Shown here: one piece after another, positions 27,349 to 37,265 of the stretch
Numbering within the stretch: the stretch's first letter is position 1
Layout of the letters: every line of letters begins with the position of its first letter
NCBI GenBank assembly: GCA_965203735.1
Contig: OZ241909.1
Span: forward strand, 2,108,001-2,172,000
Origin: Bin55 sp965203735
GTDB lineage: Bacteria > Pseudomonadota > Gammaproteobacteria > Pseudomonadales > Azotimanducaceae
Length of the DNA stretch: 64,000 bases
Direction: 5' to 3'
Position numbers and translations under genes: made by a program
Notes under the pieces: model-generated
What the model was told of the DNA's origin: nothing
What the model saw: the letters and a program-made list of their open reading frames with translations, nothing else
Database searches by the model: none

Positions 27349-28419
27349 TTAATCATTGGAAAAGCTTTCCAAGAGATCACTTTTCTTTAGATCAATTAAT
27401 AAAGCCATAGGACGATAGAACGCTCTCCAACCGGCTCCTCGGTCCTTGTCGTCGAATTCAGTATTCCATTCCCGCGTTAGGATTTCGTTTAGCAATTCGT
27501 CGTCGTACTCGAGGGACACTGAACGTCCGAGCGAGTTTCGGATATGAGAGGGAAGCTCGCGGCTTGCTCCTGCTTCAACAACCTCGGTTAGGCAACCTCC
27601 ATCCTTGAGTAGTGGAGCCTGCAAGACAGCAGTAAACAAAGGCGTAATACCATCGGGATCCGGTCGATTTACGGATTCTGGGTCGTTTTCGACGACTTTC
27701 TTGAACTCTTCGCATCGCCCAAGCCCTACCAATTCGTTTGTACCAAGAACAGGGTCCTGTTCCATGACCAGATCAAGAAGTCCTAGTCGGTTATATCCAT
27801 AAAGCGCACCCGGAAAGTTCAGAAGCACCGACAGAGGAGTTTGTCCATTAGCGAACGTATCCGACAGGAGGCTCGGATAGTGTTTCAGAGTCTCTCCAAT
27901 TACCTCAATGCCCTCTTTCAACAGGAAATGACGACGAAACCAGTCTTCGCCAAGCAAAGTGGTCGTAATCTCCCACTTTGACTCGCCGCGAATCAATCCT
28001 TCCAGATATTGGACAAAAAACTCTCTGGGCTGAAGAATTGACGTTCGGTGTATTTCTTGACCGTCTCCGAAAAATATGACGGTAGGCAATTGGGACACAT
28101 TGAGATTCTTGGCTATCTCCGGAGAATCGTCAGTGTCAACTTTGAACACTATTGCTCTTCCCGACATATCGGGCATAAGGGACTCAACTACAGGATCGAG
28201 AATCCTGCACGGCCCACACCATTCGGCCGTAAAGTCAATGAGGACGGGCACGTCCGACGACAACACCTCACCATCGAATCGTTCTGTCGTAATGTACCCA
28301 ATCCGTTCATTGTCGTCCTGATCGCTCTCTGTTTGATTTACTTCATCGGTGGCGAGTGCGTTTCCGGTGGTTAGTAACCCAGAGATAATCAGAATTGGGT
28401 TCAATCGCAGGTATTTCAT
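27349..28419 (-). CDS. Secreted thioredoxin fused to an ankyrin-like C-terminal region
   Basis: 356 residues with a signal peptide ending near NALA. A classical thioredoxin domain spans ~40-150, with WCGPC (Cys 68 and 71) in LIDFTAEWCGPCRIL and cis-Pro in QLPTVIFF; it is closer to canonical thioredoxin than the P and T families nearby. The C-terminal ~200 residues contain two ankyrin-like elements (NGQTPLSVLLNF; PDGITPLFTAVLQ) and helical linkers. Cys-bearing RCEEF and GGCLTEV could form a second redox or structural pair. It ends 163 bases from the convergent T2 gene and its start is 111 bases from the end of T3, in the same direction. Confidence 0.8.
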   Translation of the reverse strand: MKYLRLNPILIISGLLTTGNALATDEVNQTESDQDDNERIGYITTERFDGEVLSSDVPVLIDFTAEWCGPCRILDPVVESLMPDMSGRAIVFKVDTDDSPEIAKNLNVSQLPTVIFFGDGQEIHRTSILQPREFFVQYLEGLIRGESKWEITTTLLGEDWFRRHFLLKEGIEVIGETLKHYPSLLSDTFANGQTPLSVLLNFPGALYGYNRLGLLDLVMEQDPVLGTNELVGLGRCEEFKKVVENDPESVNRPDPDGITPLFTAVLQAPLLKDGGCLTEVVEAGASRELPSHIRNSLGRSVSLEYDDELLNEILTREWNTEFDDKDRGAGWRAFYRPMALLIDLKKSDLLESFSND

Positions 28420-28530
28420 GTCAAATACTTCCCTACTCAGCTACCAATGTCGGTCTGCAATTCAGACTTGTCCAAATTTGTCGTCAGATTGAGTCCAACT
28501 TGGCCTGTGGATGGGGATTGGCTTCAAGGT

Positions 28531-30186
28531 CTACTGCTCTGGTTGCACTGCACTCTGAGATGTTGCTTTAAATCGATTAGCAAGCAGCTTCTTGAGTTCA
28601 TCGGGATCAATGTTCTTATGAACCACAGACCCGCTTGTGTCGAGAAGATAGTTCATTGGAACAAAGAATATGCCATAGGAAGTGGGCACACTTTGGGAAA
28701 ACCCTCCAATATCAGCAACGTTCATCCAAGGAATGTCTTGTTCGATGGATGCATTCTTCCAATCTTCAAAGGTACAGTCGATAGATATAGTGACGATCTC
28801 AAATCCACTCGCACGGTAACCCTCATAGAGTTCTGATAAAAAAGGGAATTTAGCAATACAAGGGGCGCACCATGATGCCCAAAACTCGATCAGAATCAAT
28901 TCATTCTCGCCTAGCGCATCAGACAGTTCGATCTCTTGTCCCTGCAAGTTCGGCAGTTTGAACTTGGGTGCCTGCGTTCCCTGTACTAGGCTTCGGCTGT
29001 TGGCGGAAGCTTGAAGATGGCGGTAGAGTTCGTCCCGAACAGGTGTGATTCTTCGGGCGACTATGTCCTCATTCAGCTGCAACGCCAACTCGTCGTAGAT
29101 GGGCAATGCATCTGAAGCACGTATGGTGCTCATCTGTAGTGCGAGCAGCCTGTCGAGCGGGTCTTGCGCGTTCCTGGCCATGGAGTTCACAGCATCCTGA
29201 CGATAGCTCAATAGTCTCTCCCACAATTGCTCCTGTTTCTTGTACACATCGGTTTTGTATATTGATTCAAGCTGAGCCTCTGGATTCTGGCCTATCAATA
29301 GTCGGCGAGCGTCACTTTCGGCGCGAAGCTCCCTTACTGCCAACGTGTACTTGTCCACCAAGGCACGGTAGTCTTTACTGTGTAACCAGCTCTCAATGAG
29401 CTGCATGTGTTTACCCATTCCGGAGGTCGCAAACAATTGATGCTGTACAAGACCATCTGGCACAACACTAATGACGGTTTGGGGTTCTACTATGGCATGC
29501 GAAAATGCACCATACCCCACTTCGCCTGTACCAATTTCGATATTTACAACTGTGGGCTCATCGACTTCTCCTTCGATCATAAAGGTCCCGTCATCGAGCA
29601 GAACCGTGCCAAACTCCGATACCGTTCCTCCGCCATAGCTGACAACGCTGGCGGTTGTCGCGGATAGGTCCTGGTCAACCGAGCTTAAATTGCCTAAGAC
29701 CGTAAATTTTTTTTCTGGATCGCTAACCAAATTCGAGTGACCTACCAATGCCAGTCGATCACGCTGCACGGGTTCGGGATAATCTACGATGGCAACCGAC
29801 ACTACATCTCGTGGAGAGATGACTGACCTCGTAGACAAGAGCGATTCCTCCCCCGAGACTATAGAAATCTTCACAAACATCGATTCGTTCGTTTCGCCTT
29901 CTATAACAGCACGGCCATTGTCCAGCTTCTTTGAAGCAATTTGCTTGTGTTGAGCAACGCCATTCTCGGTTTCAGTTTCGATTGAAACTACAACCGTTGC
30001 TGTGGACAATTTCTTCCGTTGTTCCGAGTCAGGCACAGGTTCATAACCCATGGAAACCAACCGTGGATCAAGATCTACTTCAATGTAGTCACAGATTACG
30101 GTGTAGCGCTTTGCTGGATCGAACTCTGTCGCAAAGAGAAGCTGAGTGGTGCCGACCAGCACTGCAAAGGCGGCTAGTGCTTTCAT
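28531..30186 (-). CDS. Secreted TlpA/redoxin-family protein (T3)
   Basis: 551 residues from ATG 30186, with GGGAGG six bases upstream. The signal peptide (MKALAAFAVLVGTTQLLFA) is probably cleaved, not lipidated. Two beta-rich segments start near RYTVICDYIEV and KFTVLGNLSS, followed by GKHMQLIESW and DPLDRLLALQ. The redoxin domain has CAPC at 440-443 and a cis-Pro region altered to FFVPMNYLL. It lacks both the GCEHV and the C-terminal GC cysteine, but has unpaired cysteines at ICDY and SIDC. It probably shares a transcript with the thioredoxin-ankyrin gene downstream. Confidence 0.85.
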   Translation of the reverse strand: MKALAAFAVLVGTTQLLFATEFDPAKRYTVICDYIEVDLDPRLVSMGYEPVPDSEQRKKLSTATVVVSIETETENGVAQHKQIASKKLDNGRAVIEGETNESMFVKISIVSGEESLLSTRSVISPRDVVSVAIVDYPEPVQRDRLALVGHSNLVSDPEKKFTVLGNLSSVDQDLSATTASVVSYGGGTVSEFGTVLLDDGTFMIEGEVDEPTVVNIEIGTGEVGYGAFSHAIVEPQTVISVVPDGLVQHQLFATSGMGKHMQLIESWLHSKDYRALVDKYTLAVRELRAESDARRLLIGQNPEAQLESIYKTDVYKKQEQLWERLLSYRQDAVNSMARNAQDPLDRLLALQMSTIRASDALPIYDELALQLNEDIVARRITPVRDELYRHLQASANSRSLVQGTQAPKFKLPNLQGQEIELSDALGENELILIEFWASWCAPCIAKFPFLSELYEGYRASGFEIVTISIDCTFEDWKNASIEQDIPWMNVADIGGFSQSVPTSYGIFFVPMNYLLDTSGSVVHKNIDPDELKKLLANRFKATSQSAVQPEQ

Positions 30187-30474
30187 GTGTACCTCCCCTT
30201 TTGATTTGTCCCTCTAGAAGACTAGATTGAAGTAATCGGCATACAGTTACAGGGGGTGTCAATATAGCTCTGTATGAAAGATCTGACTGTCTGCAGACTC
30301 AAGGAGATGTTCATGTTCAAACCGACGAAACGAAGTCAGCGGAGATTCTGATGTCATTCGATCAAGATACGGGCTTGACTTCAGTCTGAGCGAAGGTTCT
30401 TCCATTCATGCTTTCCGTCGATTTAGTTCTCAACCCAAGAGCCGTGGAAATTTCAACGACTGTTTGAACCGTGT

Positions 30475-30861
30475 TCACTTGCGGTTCATTAGTCCAACCC
30501 TATTTTCGCTTGGATCGAGTATGAAGGCCAAGTACTCGGATTGGCCCGCGTCACCAAAGAGACCTGAATCGTCTTGGTATACGCGGCGAATATCTTCAAC
30601 AATTTCGACTCCAGCCGTCTTTAGTTCGTTCACTTTCCGCTCCAAATTATCGAAATATAGATAGAACAGCGACTGGGAATTCGTCTCGTTGCTCTCCTCG
30701 ATCATGAGTCTCGGTCCCCCCATGTCAAAGAATGCAAGACGCACTCCAGCAGTAAATCGATGTATCAGCGGTAAGCCAAGCAAGTCACCGTAGAAGTTCA
30801 CTGCGGCGTCCATATCACTAACGGCTATTCCTACTTGATGTAGTTGGCGATCCGTACTCAT
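30475..30861 (-). CDS. Glyoxalase/VOC-superfamily protein
   Basis: 128 residues with the paired beta-alpha-beta-beta-beta modules of the vicinal oxygen chelate fold: LHQVGIAVSDMDAAVNFYGD at the N-terminus and YLYFDNLERKVNELKTAGVE then LAFILDPSENRVGLM in the second half. The first strand His and the Glu in the last strand are candidate metal ligands. The length fits methylmalonyl-CoA epimerase and glyoxalase I relatives, but I cannot assign a substrate. It appears to be an ordinary stand-alone gene inside the redox-paralogue region. Confidence 0.85.
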   Translation of the reverse strand: MSTDRQLHQVGIAVSDMDAAVNFYGDLLGLPLIHRFTAGVRLAFFDMGGPRLMIEESNETNSQSLFYLYFDNLERKVNELKTAGVEIVEDIRRVYQDDSGLFGDAGQSEYLAFILDPSENRVGLMNRK

Positions 30862-31185
30862 AGCATTCTTGTGCCCGCGTATAACTAAGTCGATTTTATG
30901 GCATGCACAGAACCGTTCTCCTCGCTAGGGTCATAAAGCAGTCTTGTTCGATTCATGAGATGGCCACGCCCCTGATGGGGTCACCGATAGTGGCGTTAGC
31001 AGCACGGTGTCTGCTATCAGATGTGCATACGGAATGGCGCTGTTTTAATAGCGGTCGGGGGCAACCGGGACGCACTTTTTTTGGATCCCAGTTGTGAACT
31101 AGAGCTACTGTGGGTTCAAGAGTAACTCGACAGCGGGAATCTTTCTCTGCTATTCGCTCACGGTCCTACTGAGACTGTTCTGTGG
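30862..31185. other. 324-base stretch without a gene
   Basis: Lies between the VOC gene start and the end of the EF-hand gene. I see no frame, hairpin or repeat that I can support; it contains an eight-T run near 31076-31083. Confidence 0.4.
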
Positions 31186-31842
31186 TCACGGCGTTGATGG
31201 AGGTACGACTATACGCTCCGGAACTGGAGGTGAACGAGGAATTGATCGTTGGCGCTTCGATGTCCGCGGTGCTTCTGCATTGATCCCCATGTCTTCGATA
31301 ATACGTTGCAATGCCTCGGAAAATTCCTCTTTTGAAAGACGCTGGTCGCTGTTGTTGTCCAATTCCTTGAAACGCGTTTCTAAAGTGTCGTCGGAGTCAT
31401 GCTGCGGAGACTTGTCGGCTGACTTGGCGCTGCCTTGAGCGTCGTATGTCGAATCCTTGTGTGAAGCAGTGTCTGAACCACCTGTCCGAGAATATGTTGA
31501 AGACCCAAAAGCCCTAATTTTCCTGAACTCGTCCAATGCAAGCGATCCGTCGTCGTTCGTGTCTGCATCTTTGAATTGTTGGCTGATTAGTCCCTCGATA
31601 GTCTCGTTTATTCCTGTCGAACTCCGGTTCTCTTTGATTTCAGAACTCTCTCCCTTATCTCGTTTCAGTGTGTCTACAGATGAATTGTCTACTCTTACAA
31701 TAGGCTTTTCCACACCCTTTACAGCCGGTTTCGATTGCTGAGATTTGGTGCTCTCTCCATCATTGATTATCTGTGCACCGATCGGCACAACCTGTATTGT
31801 GACCACAAGGCTCACGATTGCGAGGCACTTGTAAACTTTCAT
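31186..31842 (-). CDS. Secreted EF-hand protein
   Basis: 218 residues. ATG 31842 is chosen because a strong AGGAGG site lies six bases upstream and the product then begins with a clean signal peptide (MKVYKCLAIVSLVVTIQVV, cleaved near GAQ). A low-complexity polar region precedes two EF-hand loops, DTNDDGSLALDEF and DNNSDQRLSKEEF, separated by ~60 Ser/Asp-rich residues. The C-terminus is basic and Pro-rich. Both loops keep the first Asp and final Glu for calcium binding. Like the other EF-hand protein at 24.2 kb it sits among the redox paralogues, so calcium sensing in the same envelope process is a reasonable guess but unproven. Confidence 0.75.
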   Translation of the reverse strand: MKVYKCLAIVSLVVTIQVVPIGAQIINDGESTKSQQSKPAVKGVEKPIVRVDNSSVDTLKRDKGESSEIKENRSSTGINETIEGLISQQFKDADTNDDGSLALDEFRKIRAFGSSTYSRTGGSDTASHKDSTYDAQGSAKSADKSPQHDSDDTLETRFKELDNNSDQRLSKEEFSEALQRIIEDMGINAEAPRTSKRQRSIPRSPPVPERIVVPPSTP

Positions 31843-32572
31843 GAGATCCTCCTTTCTTCTCCCGCCTGTGAGCATCTTTTGAATTATCAAATTCGTGAAT
31901 ACTCAACGTCAGCAAAATAGATGAAGCATCTCTAGTTCGAGTTACAAACAGAATTGGACTAATCAATATTCATGTGAGATTTAATGACAGAGAATCATCG
32001 AATTCCGTCAAAACTCAATCACACGATTACGCGCATCCTACAGCTTGATCGGACAGCAAAGCCGATGCGATATTCGCTCTATCCACCCTCTCAGATTGTC
32101 TCGTCCAGATGGCTGTAGATGCCCAGCACTACCGTGGTCTGTCGTTGACTAGGAAACGGACAGCTCAACTAAAGCCATAGCAGACTTAATTGTCGCAATT
32201 TGGCACCCGAACGGGGCTAGGAGGTTGACTTTCCATTTGTCGCCTTCACTTTGGATGGGATGCTGACATACAAGTACTTCACACTTGTCCGTCCAAACAC
32301 TATTGGCTAGACAAGAATCCTAAACACTTGAGCCTGGCTACTGCAACAACTGGAGACTGTGGGACCCGCAGTATCGCCTCCTGAAGTTTTGCACATTTCG
32401 ACTACATACTCCATCAGAATCCGGTAGACTGAAGAAACCCTATCATTACTCAAGAGGTGTGCTTGCTGAATATTCCGACTATTCCTGCTTACAAGCTACT
32501 TGCGCACAATTGGTTGATGGAACTAGATCAGATTGCTCGCACTCTGCAATAGGCTACATTCAAACGTTCCAT
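31843..32572. other. 730-base stretch without a gene
   Basis: The longest non-coding stretch of the window. Its left end carries the promoter and ribosome site of the EF-hand gene. The rest has many stops in all frames; one 60-codon frame near 32459 is not convincing. No repeat or similarity to the nearby paralogues was noticed by eye. Confidence 0.45.
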
Positions 32573-34132
32573 TTAATGGATCTGTGCATCTCGTGCAGCT
32601 TGACCGAGTCGCCTTTCCAGAAGTTCGCCAAACTGGTCTAGGTCGATGTTCTTGGCGACTATATTCCGTTCGTTATCAACCACGTAGTTCGTAGGAAGGA
32701 AATTCACTCCATAAGCGACGGCGGTTGGCCCTGTAGTTCCCTCCATGTCGCCCAGATCAATCCATGGCAGATTGTGTTCGGCAGATATCGATTCCCAATC
32801 CTTTTTGGCGACGTCAAGACAGACAGTCACGATTTCGAGCCCTTTAGAGTGAAACTTCTCGTACAAATTTTTCAATTTGGGAATCTTGGCAATGCACGGT
32901 ACACACCAAGACGCCCAAAACTCAACCAGCACTAGTTCCTTCTCATCTCGGATCTTCGTTAAGGAAACTCGATCTTTGTCCAAATTAGCTAGTGTGAAGT
33001 CGGGAAATTTTTCACCGACGGAAAGCTTCTCTGTGGCTTCAGCCCTAGCCAAGTCGCTTGCTATCTTGTTACGACGATGGGTAATCCTTCGGGCTACAAC
33101 ATCTTGATCAAACTCTGTTTCGAGTCTATTCAAAAGCTTTATTTTCTCGCGCCGATCGAACAAGGTCATGTTTAGAGCATATGGCCTGCTAGTCAATTCC
33201 AATGCAATGAGAGAGTCGAAAGGATCTTTCGAATTCAATGCAAGATCCTGCAACGCACTAGCTCGCATCTTCCCGATTTCTATACTGAGTGACACTCGTT
33301 CGTTAACTGGGGCCGCCCAGAGTTCCGTACCCTTGGAAAAGAACTCCTCGCTCATGTACCAACTGTCGTGGAGCCTATGGTGCCTGCCCTGCTCTGCAGC
33401 TGCAATTACCCAATTGCCTGGACCACGTCTTGCAACCGTAAGTTCAGCTTTGGGTTCTATGACAACAGGTTGACTCCAAACATGTTGGTGCCCTCGAGAG
33501 ATTGTCAGATTGGCAACCTTGGGCTCATCCACCTCCGCTTCGATCAAGAAGCGGCCTTCTTGAAGCAAAACTTCGCCAAACACAATCTGGTTATGTGTAC
33601 CGTCCACGTGATACTCATAGGCAACCAGTTTTGCAGCAAGATTCCCATGAGCTGATTGACCGTCCTTCAAGTCGTATTTGCCGGAGATCGTGAATTTCTT
33701 GCTTGAATCGATAGCCCGCTTAGATTCATGAATCAAGAGCAATTGGTTCGTCTCTGGATCTCCTCGATCAATCAATGCGAATGCAACGTTTTCTTCACCC
33801 GGTTCGATTACTGCTTCCGCAGAAAGTAATTCGAGATCGTTCATTGTTGCTGTAATCTGAACTTTCGTAGTCTGCTCGATCCTGCTTTCAAGTGAGATCT
33901 CATGTTCGAAGAAGGTTCCTGAAGCTAGTTCAACTCTCCCCTCCTTCCTAGATACGACCACCTTAATCTGCGCGACATCAAGCAAGTTCTCGCCGTTGGC
34001 GTTTTTACTCGGTGGTTGTTCGGCTGCAATGTACTTTCCAGTGATTGTGAATGGTTGCGAATTGTCCTTCGCAATCGCGACACCAGCTAGCACTATCCAC
34101 ACTAAAGCAAACGTTCTGGGAAGTAGTTTCAA
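32573..34132 (-). CDS. Secreted TlpA/redoxin-family protein with CVPC active site (T4)
   Basis: 519 residues from TTG 34132 (MKLLPRTFALVW). Signal peptide cleaved near GVAIA. The tandem beta-rich segments begin FTITGKYI and KFTISGKYD, and the linker has GRHHRLHDSW and DPFDSLIALEL but lacks the acidic insert and GCEHV. The redoxin active site is CVPC (410-413) instead of CGPC, with cis-Pro in NFLPTNY and an additional Cys in IVTVCLDV. The dipeptide between the cysteines tunes redox potential in this superfamily, so its potential may differ. It is divergent from the solenoid gene S2 with 257 bases between starts. Confidence 0.85.
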   Translation of the reverse strand: MKLLPRTFALVWIVLAGVAIAKDNSQPFTITGKYIAAEQPPSKNANGENLLDVAQIKVVVSRKEGRVELASGTFFEHEISLESRIEQTTKVQITATMNDLELLSAEAVIEPGEENVAFALIDRGDPETNQLLLIHESKRAIDSSKKFTISGKYDLKDGQSAHGNLAAKLVAYEYHVDGTHNQIVFGEVLLQEGRFLIEAEVDEPKVANLTISRGHQHVWSQPVVIEPKAELTVARRGPGNWVIAAAEQGRHHRLHDSWYMSEEFFSKGTELWAAPVNERVSLSIEIGKMRASALQDLALNSKDPFDSLIALELTSRPYALNMTLFDRREKIKLLNRLETEFDQDVVARRITHRRNKIASDLARAEATEKLSVGEKFPDFTLANLDKDRVSLTKIRDEKELVLVEFWASWCVPCIAKIPKLKNLYEKFHSKGLEIVTVCLDVAKKDWESISAEHNLPWIDLGDMEGTTGPTAVAYGVNFLPTNYVVDNERNIVAKNIDLDQFGELLERRLGQAARDAQIH

Positions 34133-34389
34133 TCAGCGATTCCTTGCAATACAGTTTGAGCAATAGCCTCGAATCAATTACCGGAGACAGAGTGACCCGG
34201 CCTTGCACGATAGAGATGCGTGTGGGTGGCTCATGGTTACAGCAGGCTTCCTGGCCAGATTAAGCTTTTCCCGCCGTAAAGGTGGATCTAGAACGTCCTG
34301 GATCGTGGCACCTCCCGCAATATTCAGGATATGTTCGGTAACCAATTCGATGCCGAAGCAATCTACTACTTATAGGGTCAACTAGTTCG

Positions 34390-36291
34390 ATGGTCTACTC
34401 AATGAGTGTTACTCAACCAAATCGTCACTCAACCGATCAACCTGCATGTCATCGAAGCTTCCGAATTGCTGAATCACTTACGACCCACCTGTTTTGGGCA
34501 GTGGCCACCTCAGTTCTTGTATTAGGTCTGTGTGCTTGTGACCGTGATGCCTCAAATGATGGAGAAGTTGCCCTTAAAACAGTAGAGGATCCTGTACCGA
34601 ATGCTCCTCGATTCATTGAGAACGCAACCAACTTGAGCGCACTGATAGAAAGCCTTGAAATCGATAGAGACCTTCACGATCTCGCACAAGTAACAGATGG
34701 ATTTCTACGAAACACAGCGCTTCACCTGCGATTGTCGCAGTCTGACGAGAAGGAATTGATTGGATTGCTAACGCAAGCGGCTCAAATTTCTCGCAAGAAT
34801 GTTCGCGAGGAAATAACCTACCTAATAGCGCACCGAATGTCCACGCTTAACCCATTGGTCATACTTCGACAGGTAGATGAGTTGCAGTTGGACAATCGTT
34901 CCGCCTTAATTGCATTGACGTTCAGTGAATGGTCACGGGGCAATTTGGATGCAGCTATTGATCACGCGCGGTCTCTTGACTCTATTGACAAACTTAGTGC
35001 GTTGAACGGCATTTTGAGATCCAGAGATGACCTTTCCGACGACCAACATCGAGACATTGCGGTCCAACTGGGAATCAAACATTTCTCCATGGACATGCTT
35101 TCTCGTTTCGGCGGGCGCGAACTATTTGAATCTCCGGACTTAATGTGGAACCAACTTGCTAACGATGCACAATCGGATTTATCCCAGATAGGTACGCTTA
35201 TCGGAGTTGCGGAAGATTGGATAGAAAGAGACGGTCTGAGTGCAATTGAACAAATCTACTCGTTGACTACAGACTGGCAGATTTTGATGCCAGTACTTTC
35301 TTCTGCACTTCACCATTCGACGCTTGCAGACCCTCAAGAAACGTTCGAGCATGCTTTGCAGTTGGATTTTGACACAGGTCATTTTCTCGTATCTGCGATA
35401 GCGCAATCATGGGCAACCGTTGACCCTCAAACGGCACTTGAGGCTGTAACCCTAGTAGAGTCAAACGCCCTTCAAACAGAATTACGGGATTACATAGTGA
35501 GAATCTGGGGCAGCAAGGATCCCCATGGCCTGCTCGGCTCCATGGATTCTCTACCTACAAACCTGAGATCATCAGCAAGTCAATATGCCCTCGTCTCTAT
35601 GTCCCGCTCCGATCCTGCAGCGGCAGCTCGATTGTTGACCGATCTGGATGTAGGAAACAAGAGACTCTCCATTGCTCACGGGATTGCGGAGAATTGGTCA
35701 GATCGAGACGCTCAATCCGCGCTCGACTGGGTTCGAACAAATCCCCAATTAGCTGAAATGCAACAGGAGTTGCTAGGTGTTGTGTTGGGCAATTTGGTCA
35801 AGCAAGATGCTGATCTAGCAATGGACATCGCTCTGGCACGACCGATTGAAGACGATGAAATAGGTCTAGAAGCAACTGTAGTCAGCTATCTAGCCGCAAC
35901 TGATCCTCAACTAGCAGCCCAAATGCTGTCAAGAGTACGAGACGGCTCAACGAAGGCCACTGCTTATTCGTCGGTTGGTTACCACTTGATTCGCAACGGC
36001 GATGTGGATCAAGCTCGTACACTAGCCGAAAAATTACCTGCTCCGGAACAAACGCGTTACTTCAAGTCGATAGTGCACACCTGGGCTATGTCCGAGCCTG
36101 ATGATCTGTATGCAAGATTGGCTGATCTGCCGACTCTTGAAGTAAAGTCACGAGCAGCTTCTGCGCTCATTGCACTCAATCAGTTCCGGAAAGCACTGAC
36201 TGATGATCAGATCGATGCGGCCAGAGAATTCTTGACGGACGAAGATCGAGAGAACTTGGAGAAGAACTCAGGAATCGTCAATATTGAGTGA
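34390..36291 (+). CDS. Alpha-solenoid repeat lipoprotein (S2)
   Basis: 633 residues from ATG 34390; an ATG five codons later would also serve. A hydrophobic segment ends in LGLCAC near residue 49-51, a probable lipobox, so the protein is likely lipid-anchored, whereas S1 and S3 have uncleaved-looking anchors. The body repeats the pattern of S1: RDDLSD near residue 215, AQSWATVDPQTALEAV, ENWSDRDAQSALDWV, HTWAMSEPDDLY. Divergently transcribed from the TlpA gene T4, matching the pairing at 47-54 kb. No catalytic motif seen; a protein-binding scaffold role is inferred. Confidence 0.72.
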   Translation: MVYSMSVTQPNRHSTDQPACHRSFRIAESLTTHLFWAVATSVLVLGLCACDRDASNDGEVALKTVEDPVPNAPRFIENATNLSALIESLEIDRDLHDLAQVTDGFLRNTALHLRLSQSDEKELIGLLTQAAQISRKNVREEITYLIAHRMSTLNPLVILRQVDELQLDNRSALIALTFSEWSRGNLDAAIDHARSLDSIDKLSALNGILRSRDDLSDDQHRDIAVQLGIKHFSMDMLSRFGGRELFESPDLMWNQLANDAQSDLSQIGTLIGVAEDWIERDGLSAIEQIYSLTTDWQILMPVLSSALHHSTLADPQETFEHALQLDFDTGHFLVSAIAQSWATVDPQTALEAVTLVESNALQTELRDYIVRIWGSKDPHGLLGSMDSLPTNLRSSASQYALVSMSRSDPAAAARLLTDLDVGNKRLSIAHGIAENWSDRDAQSALDWVRTNPQLAEMQQELLGVVLGNLVKQDADLAMDIALARPIEDDEIGLEATVVSYLAATDPQLAAQMLSRVRDGSTKATAYSSVGYHLIRNGDVDQARTLAEKLPAPEQTRYFKSIVHTWAMSEPDDLYARLADLPTLEVKSRAASALIALNQFRKALTDDQIDAAREFLTDEDRENLEKNSGIVNIE

Positions 36292-36449
36292 TTCAAGTGG
36301 AATCAATGCATGGACTTACACCATCCGTTACGGATTTCCCAAATTACCACGCTAAGAAAGACGATGTTTCCGGGATTTGAAAGTTCGTGTTGCAGTAGCT
36401 CAATTTCCAGGTGAGTTCTGTACAAACAAGATCTGTTCGCTAGTGGAAA

Positions 36450-37088
36450 TCATGTGTTATAGCGATCGACAAGCACCTCTTCCAGCAATTCAGTTGTGAG
36501 GTCTTTCTGAAGTAGGCAACCTTCCTTGTCGATCAGATAGCTCTTTGGAATGAAGCGAACTCCGTACATGGTTGCAACTTCTCCATAAAAAGATTCAAGC
36601 TCGCCAAGATTGATCCATGGCAGTTCATATTCTTCCGACCCACTGATCCAATCTTCCCTGACTAGATCAATGGATATTGAGACGACTTCAAACCCCTGTT
36701 GCTTGTACTTGGCTCGCAGCTCCTTCAACTTGGGAAAGCTCGCAATGCAAGGGCCGCATGTAACCGTCCAAAAATCGACAAGTACAGCGTCGCTTTCTTC
36801 GAGTACATCGAATAAGGACACATTGTTGCCTTGTAAATCAGCGAGAGTGAAATCGGATGCTTTCTGTCCGCGAATGAACTGCTTGTCGTTTAGATATTGC
36901 TCACGCCTGTACGATTTTAGGGGTATATCGCTTCCGATGCCCGGAAGGATCTCGGCTAGTGAAACATGCTCGCAACCTGCCGCCGGTTCAGTCGGTATGA
37001 CCATTTGGTGGGAACATGAGCAGAGAAGAGTAGCCAATCCAACAACTGCGATTGCGACTAATAGGTAGTGGCTAGACTTTGGCACCAC
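36450..37088 (-). CDS. Short TlpA/redoxin lipoprotein lacking the beta-rich domains (T5)
   Basis: Only 212 residues. A lipobox-like segment (LATLLCSCS) is followed almost directly by GCEHV, then a redoxin domain with CGPC at 111-114 and cis-Pro in RFIPKSY, and the partner Cys in KEGCLLQKD. The residue run before the active site is FWTVTCGPC rather than FWASWCGPC of its paralogues. It looks like a T2/T6-type protein from which the two N-terminal domains and most of the linker were deleted, yet the frame is intact and the GCEHV and GC cysteines are kept, so it is probably functional. A degenerate relic lies just upstream at 37173. Confidence 0.82.
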   Translation of the reverse strand: MVPKSSHYLLVAIAVVGLATLLCSCSHQMVIPTEPAAGCEHVSLAEILPGIGSDIPLKSYRREQYLNDKQFIRGQKASDFTLADLQGNNVSLFDVLEESDAVLVDFWTVTCGPCIASFPKLKELRAKYKQQGFEVVSISIDLVREDWISGSEEYELPWINLGELESFYGEVATMYGVRFIPKSYLIDKEGCLLQKDLTTELLEEVLVDRYNT

Positions 37089-37172
37089 GGGTATCTCTCA
37101 AGCTTCGAGAGCTATTCTAAGTGTCTTGCCGTCAGATCAATTTGTGCCAGAGCGACTGGTCTCGGGCCATGG

Positions 37173-37265
37173 CCGAACTGATTGGTGTTCATCGGATCCT
37201 TGCTGCCATTCACCGAATGTGTCGCCAATAGACACCGAAATGATCTGAAATCCATTGACATGGTA
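37173..37265 (-). pseudogene. TlpA-family relic, short central segment
   Basis: About 31 codons reading YHVNGFQIISVSIGDTFGEW then QQGSDEHQ, aligning to the segment just after the CXXC helix of T6 (DDGFEIVAISIDSTDEAW, ASEEHE). Both sides degenerate at once. It lies in the 281-base gap between T5 and T6, showing that at least one more TlpA copy once stood here. Confidence 0.7.
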
